The notes under the pieces were generated by a model. It worked only from the letters and a program-made list of their open reading frames with translations. It had not been told where the DNA came from and did not search any database. Position numbers and translations under genes: made by a program. Source: Branchiostoma floridae (Eukaryota; Chordata; Leptocardii; Amphioxiformes; Branchiostomatidae). Taken from it: a stretch of 64,000 nucleotides of DNA. Positions within the stretch are counted from its first letter, which is position 1; every line of letters starts with the position of its first letter. Below are positions 60,501 through 63,830 of the stretch, in pieces. Where the stretch lies: positions 14,341,314 through 14,405,313 of the forward strand of contig NC_049984.1 in the NCBI RefSeq assembly GCF_000003815.2, in the 5' to 3' direction.

Positions 60501-61782
60501 TGGAGCCATCCAGAACGACTCAAGTGCACTCTCTCCCCATGTTGCATCAAGGACACTTACCGTTGGCCTATTTACACAGAAGTTCTGCATTACCTGGCCG
60601 AGCATGCCAAGAAAAAAGGTGATTTATGGCCTGAAATTGGAGGGAGATTCTCAGGGATGATGCGAATTAGCAACTTGGCAATAGTCCACTCACCTATGCA
60701 GGCATGCACCCTGACCGAAAGCTGTGTACGGAGGATCATCGAGTTCTTGCGACTGAAAACGTAAACAAACAAATGTCACCTTCAATAACAACAACCAGAA
60801 ACTTGTTATCAATACCTTTTCTATAAATGCCTGGCAAACGTAATTAAAGATTACTTCAAAACAGTACAAAAACGAGTGACACATACTTAGTAATCACTTA
60901 GCAAAAAAAAACAATGCAACAGTAAACTGTCTCTTTTACATTTTATGATCATGATACACAACTCCATAATATTCAGTGCTTACAAAAGTAATCAAACCAT
61001 CATTCACAAATATGATTTAGTACCAGGTTTTAAAAAAACTGAAAGCAAATCTTGACTGTCAAAAAAAAACCGAAATGTGCCCCATTGAAAACCGTTACAA
61101 GGAGTTTTGGGTTTGTTTTGTTTTTTACCTGTCCTCGAAGCCCTCCAAGTATTCCCTTTGCTCGTCCAAGGTGGAATCCAAGTCCAGGTACGTTCCGTTA
61201 TGGGATATTTGCAAGGCGCAGTCCTCGATCTGAAAGTAAAAAGAAGAGGTTAATCATCAAACCTAGCTTCAAATATTACTTCTCTTCAGTTGTCATAGGT
61301 TTTCTAATCGCTGAAAGGGGAGGGGGTAATTTTTGGTCAGAGCCATACTGTGTTGGGACAGGGTCCGTAGGTTTGGGGTCGTCTTGCTAAGAGGCCAAAA
61401 AACATCAGAAAATAGGGCCAACATAGCCATAAGAAGAAGGAATTCATTGGCTTGAAGAGAAAGTTGTTTTTCCCGAGTTTCCAGATGTGTACAGGGCGTT
61501 ACACGATAACGGAAAGGACCGAACATGACCGCCTGTGTGCCAGCCGGCCGTCAGGACAAACCGGTCCCCTAAAAAAAGTCGTCCGATTTTTCCCATGTCC
61601 CGGGCCATGTCACTCACTTTGTGCGGCGCTCTGAGTAAAGTGTGGACCGTGCCGATCTGCTCGATGAGCGGGATGTACATGTTGAAGGTGTAGGTGGGAG
61701 GACGCGTCGGCTCGGGGAAGTTGGTGGAAGAAAACGGGTCCGTATCGTCCAGGAACTGGACCCTGCAGGTGAACGTCGCCAT
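433..61782 (-). CDS. FHOD: FHOD-family formin (FHOD1/FHOD3-like), 40 coding exons
   Basis: Whole-gene entry; coding exons are listed separately. The joined CDS is 6525 nt and encodes about 2174 residues. Domain order: GTPase-binding N-terminus (about residues 1-110), diaphanous-inhibitory/FH3 armadillo region (about 110-340), a long low-complexity linker (about 340-1540), proline-rich FH1 (about 1545-1615), FH2 (about 1630-2025) and DAD (about 2105-2155). Known family role: an actin-nucleating or bundling formin, held inactive by DID-DAD contact and released by ROCK phosphorylation; it acts on stress fibres and muscle sarcomeres. Diagnostic peptides seen include [50 protein letters not shown] and [12 protein letters not shown], all strongly FHOD-like. 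The frame closes across all 39 introns, which is strong internal support. The odd feature is the length: 911 residues come from 14 phase 1-1 exons between DID and FH1. FHOD1 and FHOD3 cannot be distinguished; a pre-duplication single FHOD is likely. Confidence 0.95.
1865..2017 (-). CDS. FHOD: FHOD exon 39 (DAD core)
   Basis: A 153-bp phase 1-1 exon. Acceptor TTTCTGCAG, donor TCAT|GTGAGT. It encodes [19 protein letters not shown] and [13 protein letters not shown]. The helix DEIMDLLV of vertebrate FHOD DADs appears as EEIMERLV. The first of three ROCK sites known in FHOD1 is Ala here (KRARQ instead of KRSRG); the second (RKS) is kept. Confidence 0.95.
3190..3237 (-). CDS. FHOD: FHOD exon 38 (linker before DAD)
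   Basis: A 48-bp phase 1-1 exon. Acceptor TCCTTCAG, donor GGAG|GTATTG. It encodes [15 protein letters not shown]. Being symmetric, it could be skipped without a frameshift. Confidence 0.8.
3763..3925 (-). CDS. FHOD: FHOD exon 37 (post-FH2 linker)
   Basis: A 163-bp exon, phase 0 to 1. Acceptor CTCTGCAG, donor GCAA|GTAAGT. It encodes [19 protein letters not shown] and then [17 protein letters not shown], a charged linker as in other FHODs. Confidence 0.93.
5152..5344 (-). CDS. FHOD: FHOD exon 36 (end of FH2)
   Basis: A 193-bp exon, phase 2 to 0. Acceptor TTTCTCCAG, donor TGAT|GTGAGT. It encodes [35 protein letters not shown] and [15 protein letters not shown], all near-identical to FHOD1 ([29 protein letters not shown]). 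Confidence 0.97.
5539..5613 (-). CDS. FHOD: FHOD exon 35 (FH2)
   Basis: A 75-bp phase 2-2 exon. Acceptor TTCCTGCAG, donor ACAG|GTAAGC. It encodes [19 protein letters not shown] then RRVINR, matching LTHFLDQCARRVAMLRIVHRRV. Confidence 0.96.
6057..6172 (-). CDS. FHOD: FHOD exon 34 (FH2)
   Basis: A 116-bp exon, phase 0 to 2. Acceptor TTGGACAG, donor ACAG|GTTAGT. It encodes [20 protein letters not shown] and then [16 protein letters not shown]. Confidence 0.95.
6529..6690 (-). CDS. FHOD: FHOD exon 33 (FH2)
   Basis: A 162-bp phase 0-0 exon. Acceptor TGCCAATAG, donor TAAG|GTATGT. It encodes [20 protein letters not shown] and [16 protein letters not shown], matching FELSYLEKVSEVKDTV and DLYSEIPALTRCAK of FHOD1. 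Confidence 0.96.
6907..7026 (-). CDS. FHOD: FHOD exon 32 (FH2, GNFLNG signature)
   Basis: A 120-bp phase 0-0 exon. Acceptor TTGCTACAG, donor CCAG|GTATGT. It encodes [19 protein letters not shown] and [19 protein letters not shown], containing the formin-wide GNxxN signature. Confidence 0.97.
7105..7950. repeat. 26-bp minisatellite in intron 31
   Basis: About 32 tandem copies of a 26-bp unit (TGTTTCCCTGTCCTTGGTGC followed by TGACAG or TGACTG) with a few recurrent variants (CCTAGTACTG, CTTGGTGCTA). Copies near 7925-7970 are diverged (GCGTTTCCTTGTCTCCAG). The array fills most of the intron between FH2 exons 31 and 32. On the minus strand it keeps a chance ORF open (7614-7853), which is not a gene. 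Confidence 0.97.
8043..8225 (-). CDS. FHOD: FHOD exon 31 (FH2)
   Basis: A 183-bp phase 0-0 exon. Acceptor TCCCTCAG, donor ACAG|GTCAGG. It encodes [20 protein letters not shown] and then [19 protein letters not shown], very close to FHOD1 MPTEEERQKIEEAQ and LWAFKLDYDSME. Confidence 0.97.
8372..8600. repeat. Dispersed repeat copy A (intron 30)
   Basis: A segment starting GGGGCAGTGGGTTGTTATCC is clearly related to 45871-46055: both carry ATCCACTGTGTCTAGG, TGCCTTTT, GAAGTCAG, GTGGAGTGA and AAAGTCATGT in the same order. A family of interspersed repeat; class unknown. Confidence 0.7.
8687..8845 (-). CDS. FHOD: FHOD exon 30 (FH2)
   Basis: A 159-bp phase 0-0 exon. Acceptor TAATACAG, donor AGAG|GTTCGT (weak). 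It encodes [20 protein letters not shown] then [21 protein letters not shown]. The RSNxINIGL segment holds the conserved actin-binding Ile of the FH2 knob. Confidence 0.96.
8846..9204 (-). other. Intron 29
   Basis: 359 bp between the two exons that split the start of FH2. No feature seen apart from splice sites. Confidence 0.6.
9205..10223 (-). CDS. FHOD: FHOD exon 29 (FH1 and start of FH2)
   Basis: A 1019-bp exon. Acceptor TCCTACAG, donor AAAG|GTAAGT. In order: [15 protein letters not shown], an acidic/basic linker, the FHOD-typical [18 protein letters not shown] (vertebrate DLDFSDLGEDEDQDML), then FH1 at plus 9426-9640 with six to seven tracts of five to seven prolines separated by Gly/Ala/Ile, then FH2 from [12 protein letters not shown] through [18 protein letters not shown]1 recruits profilin-actin. 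Phase 1 in, phase 0 out. Confidence 0.96.
10280..10363. mobile_element. 84-bp MITE-like element, copy 1 (intron 28)
   Basis: It begins CTTTAACCTTCTC and ends with the perfect inverted copy GAGAAGGTTAAAG (13 bp). The interior includes GTAATACAAATTTGAAGCC. A second, diverged copy lies 220 bp away. Too small to encode anything; a non-autonomous element or fold-back repeat. Confidence 0.75.
10583..10662. mobile_element. 84-bp MITE-like element, copy 2 (intron 28)
   Basis: It aligns along its length with 10280-10363: CTTAACCTTTTCCAAGCC at one end, CCAATACAAGCTTGGTACC inside, and GGCAGGGAGAGGGTTAAAC at the other. The inverted ends are imperfect, so this copy is more diverged. Confidence 0.7.
10997..12127 (-). 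CDS. FHOD: FHOD exon 28 (large Ser/Asp/Arg-rich exon)
   Basis: A 1131-bp phase 1-1 exon, 377 codons. Acceptor TTTGTTCCAG. It begins [20 protein letters not shown], then carries three Trp repeats ([39 protein letters not shown]), long Ser/Asn runs, and repeated MNG/GxVxS segments. I chose the donor CGTG|GTGGGT because it restores phase 1 for exon 29; a nearby alternative, CCCG|GTGGTA, is also in phase, so the 3' end is uncertain by about 25-30 bp. No similarity to vertebrate FHOD beyond low-complexity character. Confidence 0.87.
12128..12706 (-). other. Intron 27
   Basis: 579 bp between exons 27 and 28. I see no exon or repeat in it; a possible 3-4 bp microexon at about 12357 was rejected. 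Confidence 0.55.
12707..12787 (-). CDS. FHOD: FHOD exon 27 (basic)
   Basis: An 81-bp phase 1-1 exon. Acceptor CTCCCCAG, donor TCTT|GTAAGG. It encodes [20 protein letters not shown] then EAEEES; the basic cluster KRPRK could act as a nuclear-localisation-like or membrane-binding patch (inference). Confidence 0.86.
12974..13049. repeat. Fold-back repeat in intron 26
   Basis: TGTCCAGTC at 12974-12982 is repeated inverted as GACTGGACA at 13041-13049, with further partial complementarity (CTGTCCAG between them). A small stem-loop or remnant of an inverted-repeat element. The rest of intron 26 (12788-13283) has no other feature. Confidence 0.45.
13284..13367 (-). CDS. FHOD: FHOD exon 26
   Basis: An 84-bp phase 1-1 exon. 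Acceptor AATCCACAG, donor AATG|GTGACT. It encodes [20 protein letters not shown] then VEAALLN, acidic. Confidence 0.83.
13889..13960 (-). CDS. FHOD: FHOD exon 25
   Basis: A 72-bp phase 1-1 exon. Acceptor TGCACCAG, donor AAAT|GTAAGC. It encodes [19 protein letters not shown] then TESK. Confidence 0.84.
14637..14945 (-). CDS. FHOD: FHOD exon 24 (DExP repeats)
   Basis: A 309-bp phase 1-1 exon. Acceptor CTCACACCAG, donor GAGA|GTAAGC. It is built from a degenerate 8-residue repeat SVDESPPS (24-bp unit, clearest at about 14770-14870), flanked by PDELP and PDEP variants; about ten DExP motifs in total. Two frames are open across it; only the repeat frame with acidic DExP motifs fits both neighbours. 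Confidence 0.85.
15393..15479 (-). CDS. FHOD: FHOD exon 23 (Ser/Pro/Asp-rich)
   Basis: An 87-bp phase 1-1 exon. Acceptor TTCTTCCAG, donor GAAT|GTGAGC. It encodes [19 protein letters not shown] then PSPDNHDTE. Confidence 0.84.
15521..15649. mobile_element. 129-bp MITE with perfect 15-bp terminal inverted repeats (intron 22)
   Basis: Left end TAACCTCCAAGCAGA at 15521-15535 and right end TCTGCTTGGAGGTTA at 15635-15649 are exact reverse complements. The outermost TA on each side may be a TA target duplication, which would suggest a Tc1/mariner-type origin (inference). No coding capacity. The rest of the intron (15480-16051) is plain AT-rich sequence. Confidence 0.85.
16052..16270 (-). CDS. FHOD: FHOD exon 22 (poly-acidic)
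   Basis: A 219-bp phase 1-1 exon. Acceptor TGGCCACAG, donor GAGT|GTAAGC. It is extremely acidic: it begins [18 protein letters not shown], passes through a run of seven Glu around [11 protein letters not shown], and ends with [13 protein letters not shown]. About half the residues are Asp or Glu. Confidence 0.88.
17533..17610 (-). CDS. FHOD: FHOD exon 21 (Pro/Glu-rich)
   Basis: A 78-bp phase 1-1 exon. Acceptor TTGTCTCTAG, donor ACTC|GTAAGC. It encodes [19 protein letters not shown] then HDKPDT. Low complexity with good splice sites. Confidence 0.82.
18242..18262 (-). CDS. FHOD: Possible 21-bp phase 1-1 microexon between exons 20 and 21
   Basis: Minus-strand acceptor GCATTTTTCAG and donor GACG|GTAATT enclose 21 bp that, in the phase of this block, read AALSID without a stop. 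Length and phase fit a cassette. The sequence is too short to judge by composition, and it is not counted in the 40-exon model. Confidence 0.35.
19286..19333 (-). CDS. FHOD: FHOD exon 20 (charged helix)
   Basis: A 48-bp phase 1-1 exon. Acceptor CTTCATCAG, donor CTCT|GTAAGC. It encodes [16 protein letters not shown]-like sequence ([15 protein letters not shown]), continuing the charged helix of exons 16-19. Confidence 0.85.
19715..19804 (-). CDS. FHOD: FHOD exon 19 (Trp motif)
   Basis: A 90-bp phase 1-1 exon. Acceptor AATTTCAG. It encodes [20 protein letters not shown] then KLEEEERK. The donor AAAG|GTTCCT is weak, so the 3' end is less certain than for neighbouring exons; it may reflect regulated splicing. 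Confidence 0.82.
19805..20159. repeat. ACATGT-rich simple sequence in intron 18
   Basis: Runs of GTACAT at about 19937-19964 and 20023-20041 form palindromic simple sequence. No other feature in the intron. Confidence 0.6.
20160..20225 (-). CDS. FHOD: FHOD exon 18 (charged helix)
   Basis: A 66-bp phase 1-1 exon. Acceptor GTACAACAG, donor AAAG|GTGTCA. It encodes [20 protein letters not shown], again a Trp followed by a charged helix. Confidence 0.86.
20542..20616 (-). CDS. FHOD: FHOD exon 17 (charged helix)
   Basis: A 75-bp phase 1-1 exon. Acceptor TTTCCCCAG, donor AGAT|GTAAGA. It encodes [19 protein letters not shown] then TELVR, a strongly charged helical segment with a Trp-centred RKRWKE motif. 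Confidence 0.88.
20617..22607 (-). other. Introns 16 and 15 (20617-21197, 21522-22607)
   Basis: No supported feature. An ORF that reads through the acceptor of exon 16 up to 21776 is intronic. Confidence 0.5.
21198..21521 (-). CDS. FHOD: FHOD exon 16 (Trp motif 2, coiled-coil-like)
   Basis: A 324-bp phase 1-1 exon. Acceptor CTGTCTCAG, donor AGAT|GTAAGA. It encodes [20 protein letters not shown], then Lys/Glu-rich sequence with [18 protein letters not shown] and [14 protein letters not shown], probably helical. The overlapping antisense-frame ORF extending to 21776 runs into the intron and is not used. Confidence 0.9.
22608..22676 (-). CDS. FHOD: FHOD exon 15 (Trp motif 1)
   Basis: A 69-bp phase 1-1 exon. 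Acceptor CTCCACAG, donor AATA|GTAAGA. It encodes [19 protein letters not shown]. It contains the first of a series of Trp-centred motifs (RSWRD). Another frame is also open through the exon, but only this frame joins exon 14 to exon 16. Confidence 0.82.
22677..25901 (-). other. Intron 14 (3.2 kb)
   Basis: It holds a (GTTTT)n run at about 23862-23890, the possible 31-bp cassette at 25794-25824, and a stretch at about 22740-23300 that is visibly less AT-rich than the surrounding intron but has no ORF or homology I recognise. Confidence 0.5.
25794..25824 (-). other. Possible 31-bp cassette (poison) exon in intron 14
   Basis: The minus strand shows acceptor TTCCAAGCAG and donor ATTG|GTAAGG around 31 bp. 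In phase 1 it reads [10 protein letters not shown], but 31 bp breaks the phase and exon 15 then hits a stop. It would be a frame-breaking cassette exon, or simply decoy splice sites. Not included in the gene model. Confidence 0.25.
25902..26044 (-). CDS. FHOD: FHOD exon 14 (Ser-rich linker)
   Basis: Acceptor ATTCACAG, donor GAAT|GTAAGT. It encodes [19 protein letters not shown] and then [19 protein letters not shown]; the SRYS pair is a short internal repeat. Phase 2 in, phase 1 out. It precedes the run of phase 1-1 exons. Confidence 0.9.
26737..26860 (-). CDS. FHOD: FHOD exon 13 (basic, Ser-rich linker)
   Basis: Acceptor GCTCTCAG, donor GAAG|GTACAC. It encodes [17 protein letters not shown] and then a Gly/Lys/Glu-rich stretch. 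RKSRRHS resembles a basophilic kinase site. Phase 1 in, phase 2 out. Confidence 0.88.
27060..27100 (-). CDS. FHOD: FHOD exon 12 (basic linker)
   Basis: A 41-bp exon. Acceptor CTTGTAG, donor GAAG|GTGAGT. It encodes [14 protein letters not shown], a basic segment with an RRTIS kinase-type site. Phase 2 in, phase 1 out. Support comes from splice sites and frame rather than conservation. Confidence 0.85.
27401..28170. mobile_element. 770-bp non-autonomous element with 13-bp inverted ends and internal tandem repeats (intron 11)
   Basis: ATATTTCAGCCAT at 27401-27413 is the exact reverse complement of ATGGCTGAAATAT at 28158-28170. Inside, a block containing ACCAAATTTC(A/G)GGTCATT recurs near 27561, 27724, 27887 and 28037, giving a period of about 150-163 bp. 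Near the right end is a (GAAA)n run at about 28101-28121 and a hairpin at about 28137-28170 (CCATACC-TAT-GGTATGG, extended by flanking pairs). No transposase. The element sits between exons 11 and 12 and leaves their splice sites intact. Confidence 0.8.
28217..28278 (-). CDS. FHOD: FHOD exon 11 (end of FH3)
   Basis: Acceptor TTTTTTCAG, donor TAAG|GTGAGA. It encodes [16 protein letters not shown]; vertebrates have ALKLEDGDIEE here, so this marks the end of the conserved N-terminal half. Phase 0 in, phase 2 out. Confidence 0.92.
28435..28494 (-). CDS. FHOD: FHOD exon 10 (end of DID)
   Basis: A 60-bp phase 0-0 exon. Acceptor TCTTACAG, donor TGAG|GTGAAC. It encodes [19 protein letters not shown], related to the FHOD1 segment DVDLRTQLVLYE. 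Confidence 0.92.
28615..28698 (-). CDS. FHOD: FHOD exon 9 (DID/FH3)
   Basis: Acceptor TTTTCCAG, donor ACAG|GTCAGC. It encodes [19 protein letters not shown] then GLEKIIQ, matching [20 protein letters not shown]. The exon is 84 bp, phase 0-0. Confidence 0.95.
28959..29053 (-). CDS. FHOD: FHOD exon 8 (DID/FH3)
   Basis: Acceptor ATTTGCAG, donor CAAG|GTGAGA. It encodes [17 protein letters not shown] and [14 protein letters not shown], matching PWANLVSILEE and DPELLVYTVTLINK of FHOD1. Phase 1 in, phase 0 out. Confidence 0.95.
29484..29595 (-). CDS. FHOD: FHOD exon 7 (DID/FH3)
   Basis: Acceptor TTTCCCTAG, donor AGAG|GTAAGC. It encodes [18 protein letters not shown], almost identical to FHOD1 [18 protein letters not shown], then [14 protein letters not shown]. 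Phase 0 in, phase 1 out. Confidence 0.96.
31439..31533 (-). CDS. FHOD: FHOD exon 6 (DID/FH3)
   Basis: Acceptor TTGTTGCAG, donor AAAG|GTAAGG. It encodes [19 protein letters not shown] followed by [13 protein letters not shown]; vertebrate FHOD1 has ALGQLMLFVDGMLGV and TIQWLYTL. Phase 1 in, phase 0 out. Confidence 0.95.
32442..32547 (-). CDS. FHOD: FHOD exon 5 (DID/FH3)
   Basis: Acceptor CATCTTTAG, donor AGAG|GTATGT. It encodes [17 protein letters not shown] and then [15 protein letters not shown], an armadillo-repeat segment very like FHOD1. Phase 0 in, phase 1 out. Confidence 0.95.
33488..33555 (-). CDS. FHOD: FHOD exon 4 (DID/FH3)
   Basis: Acceptor TTCTTGCAG, donor CAA|GTAAGT. It encodes [19 protein letters not shown] then QIFQ, matching the vertebrate [14 protein letters not shown]. 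Phase 1 in, phase 0 out. It is the common acceptor for exon 3 and for the candidate internal first exon. Confidence 0.94.
38412..38633. repeat. Tandem array, about 45-56 bp unit, 4-5 copies
   Basis: ACATTCCAACCTTTTAGTAC followed by TTGAACTTATCCAATCACA recurs at 38417, 38473, 38518 and 38563, with a diverged fifth start at 38611. Each copy contains one CCAAT box. Confidence 0.88.
40976..41085. repeat. Dispersed repeat fragment (family 2, copy 1)
   Basis: The segment TTGGGCTCTTTTACATGCAG followed by GGGTTTGAAGCTTTTG resembles 47985-48032 (TTGGGTTCTTTTACATACAG and GTTTGACGCTTG). The same family is probably what keeps the ORF at 40759-41235 open. Confidence 0.45.
42867..42909 (-). CDS. FHOD: Candidate alternative first exon of FHOD inside intron 3
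   Basis: On the minus strand an ATG at 42909 opens 14 codons ([14 protein letters not shown]) plus one base. It ends at TTTTTAG|GTAAGTG, an excellent donor. An in-frame TAG lies two codons upstream, so this ATG is the first possible start, and A at -3 gives a fair Kozak context. The exon ends in phase 1, exactly the phase required by exon 4 (acceptor at 33555), so splicing would give ...[11 protein letters not shown]. The product would lack the GBD encoded by exons 1-3 but keep DID, FH1, FH2 and DAD. The sequence signals are seen directly; use of the exon is inferred. Confidence 0.55.
42910..43230 (-). promoter_or_regulatory. FHOD: Putative upstream region of the internal FHOD first exon
   Basis: About 300 bp upstream of the candidate start at 42909. 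It is less AT-rich than the surrounding intron, with an ATTAG/CAATTAG homeobox-type core at about 43007 and 43093. No canonical TATA box. Its promoter role rests entirely on the candidate exon. Confidence 0.25.
43826..43940. repeat. Tandem repeat, three copies (intron 3)
   Basis: GTAAACTAGGTTTGTAAATA followed by GCACTTGAAACCCAGACAAA: one partial and two full copies of about 47 bp. Confidence 0.88.
45871..46055. repeat. Dispersed repeat copy B
   Basis: Homologous to 8372-8600 in the same orientation (see that entry). Within intron 3. Confidence 0.7.
47970..48085. repeat. Dispersed repeat fragment (family 2, copy 2)
   Basis: Related to 40976-41085, sharing the TTGGGYTCTTTTACATRCAG core. Confidence 0.45.
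51480..51555. repeat. ACTATGAAT-type microsatellite
   Basis: Repeated ACTATGAAT and ACTATG units over about 75 bp in intron 3. Confidence 0.85.
60694..60752 (-). CDS. FHOD: FHOD exon 3 (GBD to DID junction)
   Basis: Only 59 bp. Acceptor GTTTTCAG|TCG, donor ATAG|GTGAGT. It encodes [18 protein letters not shown], matching the invariant FHOD peptide [13 protein letters not shown]. Phase 2 in, phase 1 out. It is followed by the 27-kb intron 3. Confidence 0.93.
60753..61128 (-). other. Intron 2
   Basis: 376 bp of AT-rich sequence with no feature seen besides splice sites. Intron 1 (61230-61617, 388 bp) is similar but somewhat richer in CG. Confidence 0.6.
61129..61229 (-). CDS. FHOD: FHOD exon 2 (GBD)
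   Basis: Acceptor ACTTTCAG|ATC and donor ACAG|GTAAAA. It encodes [18 protein letters not shown] followed by [13 protein letters not shown], close to the vertebrate segment LEDCALQVS...LDEQREMLEGFYE. Phase 0 in, phase 2 out. Confidence 0.93.
61618..61782 (-). CDS. FHOD: FHOD exon 1 (start of GBD)
   Basis: Residues 1-55, beginning [17 protein letters not shown], which resembles the vertebrate FHOD opening VRVQYLEDTDPF. The start context AAAATGG is a good Kozak match. The donor reads AAA|GTGAGT and the exon ends in phase 0. Vertebrate FHOD1 carries a slightly longer leader before the same motif. Confidence 0.93.
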
Positions 61783-62110
61783 TTTGCCTGTACAACTCTG
61801 CTAACCCCCTGAGACGACTACTCACTCACTCGTCTGTGCGCCTCCGCTGGCCGAACCACTTTCCCAAAATACCCGTGTTTTAAAACGCAAATGTTTCCTT
61901 ATTCAACTCCTACTCTTTTTTACATAACATATAAATATACCAAAAATATAAAAATCAAAATCATGGTGAGGAAGAGATTTGAAACGCGGGCTGCAAAATA
62001 TTGGGACTACTTTTGGCGGACTGCGCACTAACATCATACGTCATGCCTTACGTGTCCCATAATTAGCTGTTTATATCACGTGGTCAAGCCGTAACGGGAC
62101 AACAGCCGCG
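61783..62110 (-). promoter_or_regulatory. FHOD: Proximal 5' UTR/promoter region of FHOD
   Basis: Sequence directly upstream of the start codon. On the minus strand there is a CRE-like ATGACGTA at 62037-62044 and an E-box CACGTG at 62077-62082; an AT-rich TATA-like stretch lies at about 61928-61942. The transcription start cannot be located from sequence alone. Confidence 0.4.
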
Positions 62111-63507
62111 AAGCGCTTTTTTCAAAGTCGTTCCGCTTTGTTAGCGCGCCTTTTCAATTTCTGTGTACAAAGGACTACCTTTCTCGCAACGCGCAAAGCG
62201 GTATCTTTCCAGAATACGATTTCTTGGCAAATGTTAGCCTTTTTTTTTCAGACGATTCTTTAAGTCACTTTTCTTCCTTATGAGTCAGAGGGGTCTTTTA
62301 CTTGGCAGTGACTCAAGAGACAACTTTTCGCGTGGGTGGTTATGACGCAAAAACTGTGGGAAGGATCATATTCCGGGTCTCTTATTCCTTGGAATGTGCT
62401 GACAAAAGCGCAGTTCTGTCTATTTATAAAAGATATTTGTCAAATGACATTGACTCCTTATGGCCTAACGGTCCTTTCTAACGCGTTTAGAGGGCGGTAT
62501 ACCATACTAAAAATGAACGTGGTCGGTGAATCTAGGAAGTGGACACAATCCTTATCTCAACGATGAATAAGTAGCCTGTATCGCTTCGTACTATTCATAG
62601 AATCATTGCTAGAATGACGACATAAAAAAAACTCATGACCAAGTTTACCGCAGTAACGTATCGTCGCGTCTTAAAACGCGTCAGAGCGGAACGAAACTAG
62701 ACTTCCAAGGCCGATTTCTAATAAAACGGCATTCTTAGGTTTAAAAAACGGTTAAGAATCATCAGATGAAACCCACCGTCTGGCGATTGTGTCATAGCAA
62801 CATTCTGGTATGAGGGCCGCTACCTTGAAAGATTTGAACACTGATATTTTTTGCCGCCAAGGACTCTTCTCGTAATACTATCCTGAGGATACAGTTGGCA
62901 CCAGCATATTTCCTGCGATCCTCCGAATTCTTAGTCTTCGGCCGGACACGTCTTCGGTGTGGCACTGCCCCTTTCCTTGGCTTTTTGCGGGACGGAATCT
63001 ACCTCTGTTTTTTGTGGCGTAACGTTGTTGAAGGACACTTGCTGACTCAACTTTCGTTCCACAACACGCAACATCCAGCCGTTTCGGGTCACTGATGAAT
63101 ACGACAATTCAAACAGATCGGTTCAGTTCGGATGGGTTCACAAGCGCTTCGGGCGATTTAGAAAACAATTTTCGTTGTCCTAGATGAAATCCCACCCAAG
63201 GAGCGACTCAAATCGCTAGAAGCGACATCTAGCGGGATCATGTAGTAAGTGTCAAAAAGCAATGGTCGTCTCTGACCATGGGGCATGGGGCGTTTGCTGC
63301 ATTTGGAAACATCTATGATCATCTATGGATCAAGCATGCCGATGTCAACATAATGACATTTTCTAATGGTAACGTTACCCCCAATACAAGCTTTCTGGTG
63401 TTTTCACATGTCGCAATTACCCGTTAAAGATGGTATACAAAGACAAGCAGATTCTACCAGGTTTTCGACATTCCAGAATAACACTCTGTTTGTACTCACA
63501 TATCAAT

Positions 63508-63830
63508 AGACCAATCCTATAGCGCCCCACCTCCGTCAATAAAACGTAGAAATGCAAAATAAAAACAAAGATATCGATGCAAGTATTTAACGGAGATGCA
63601 GTTACTCTCCCATTGGTCCAAGGAGGTTGAACCTCCTTGATTGGTCGAATCTCTCTCTAATTGGTTATACTGCTGATGGCAGAAAGGATCAGTCTATCCC
63701 AACATCTGTTTCAGCTGCCACTCTGTCATTGGTCGAATCGATAATTGCCACTCTCTCATTGGTTATAATGCTAATTGTGATGGACAGAAAGGGTCAGTCT
63801 ATTCCAACACCCGTTCTAGCTGACCAGAGC
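63508..63830. promoter_or_regulatory. Duplicated CCAAT-box array upstream of FHOD
   Basis: Five ATTGG (inverted CCAAT) boxes lie at 63612, 63640, 63660, 63728 and 63758, with a forward CCAAT at 63511. The segment 63640-63722 is duplicated at 63728-63824, sharing CATTGGTCGAATC, AATTGGTTATA and ATCAGTCTATYCCAACA-like blocks. An almost perfect palindrome (AAGGAGGTT-G-AACCTCCTT) occupies 63620-63638. CCAAT clusters bind NF-Y; enhancer or promoter use is inferred. The interval 62110-63500 shows nothing else I can support. Confidence 0.55.

Larger units (their letters stand above)
33556..60693 (-). other. Intron 3 (27,138 bp)
   Basis: A single intron occupies 42% of the window. It contains the candidate internal first exon (42867-42909), small tandem arrays at 38412-38633, 43826-43940 and 51480-51555, and copies of dispersed repeats. 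None of the ORFs in it (longest 171 codons, 53653-54168) has recognisable motifs or codon character; I cannot support a nested gene. Confidence 0.75.

Noticed and set aside
60557-60590. Exon-like segment with donor AACG|GTAAGT just downstream of exon 3
   Set aside because: Read in the required phase 1 it contains TAG, so it cannot be a coding exon.
62895-63095. Plus-strand ORF upstream of FHOD (possible divergent gene)
   Set aside because: 66 codons with no recognisable motif and no splice structure; insufficient support.
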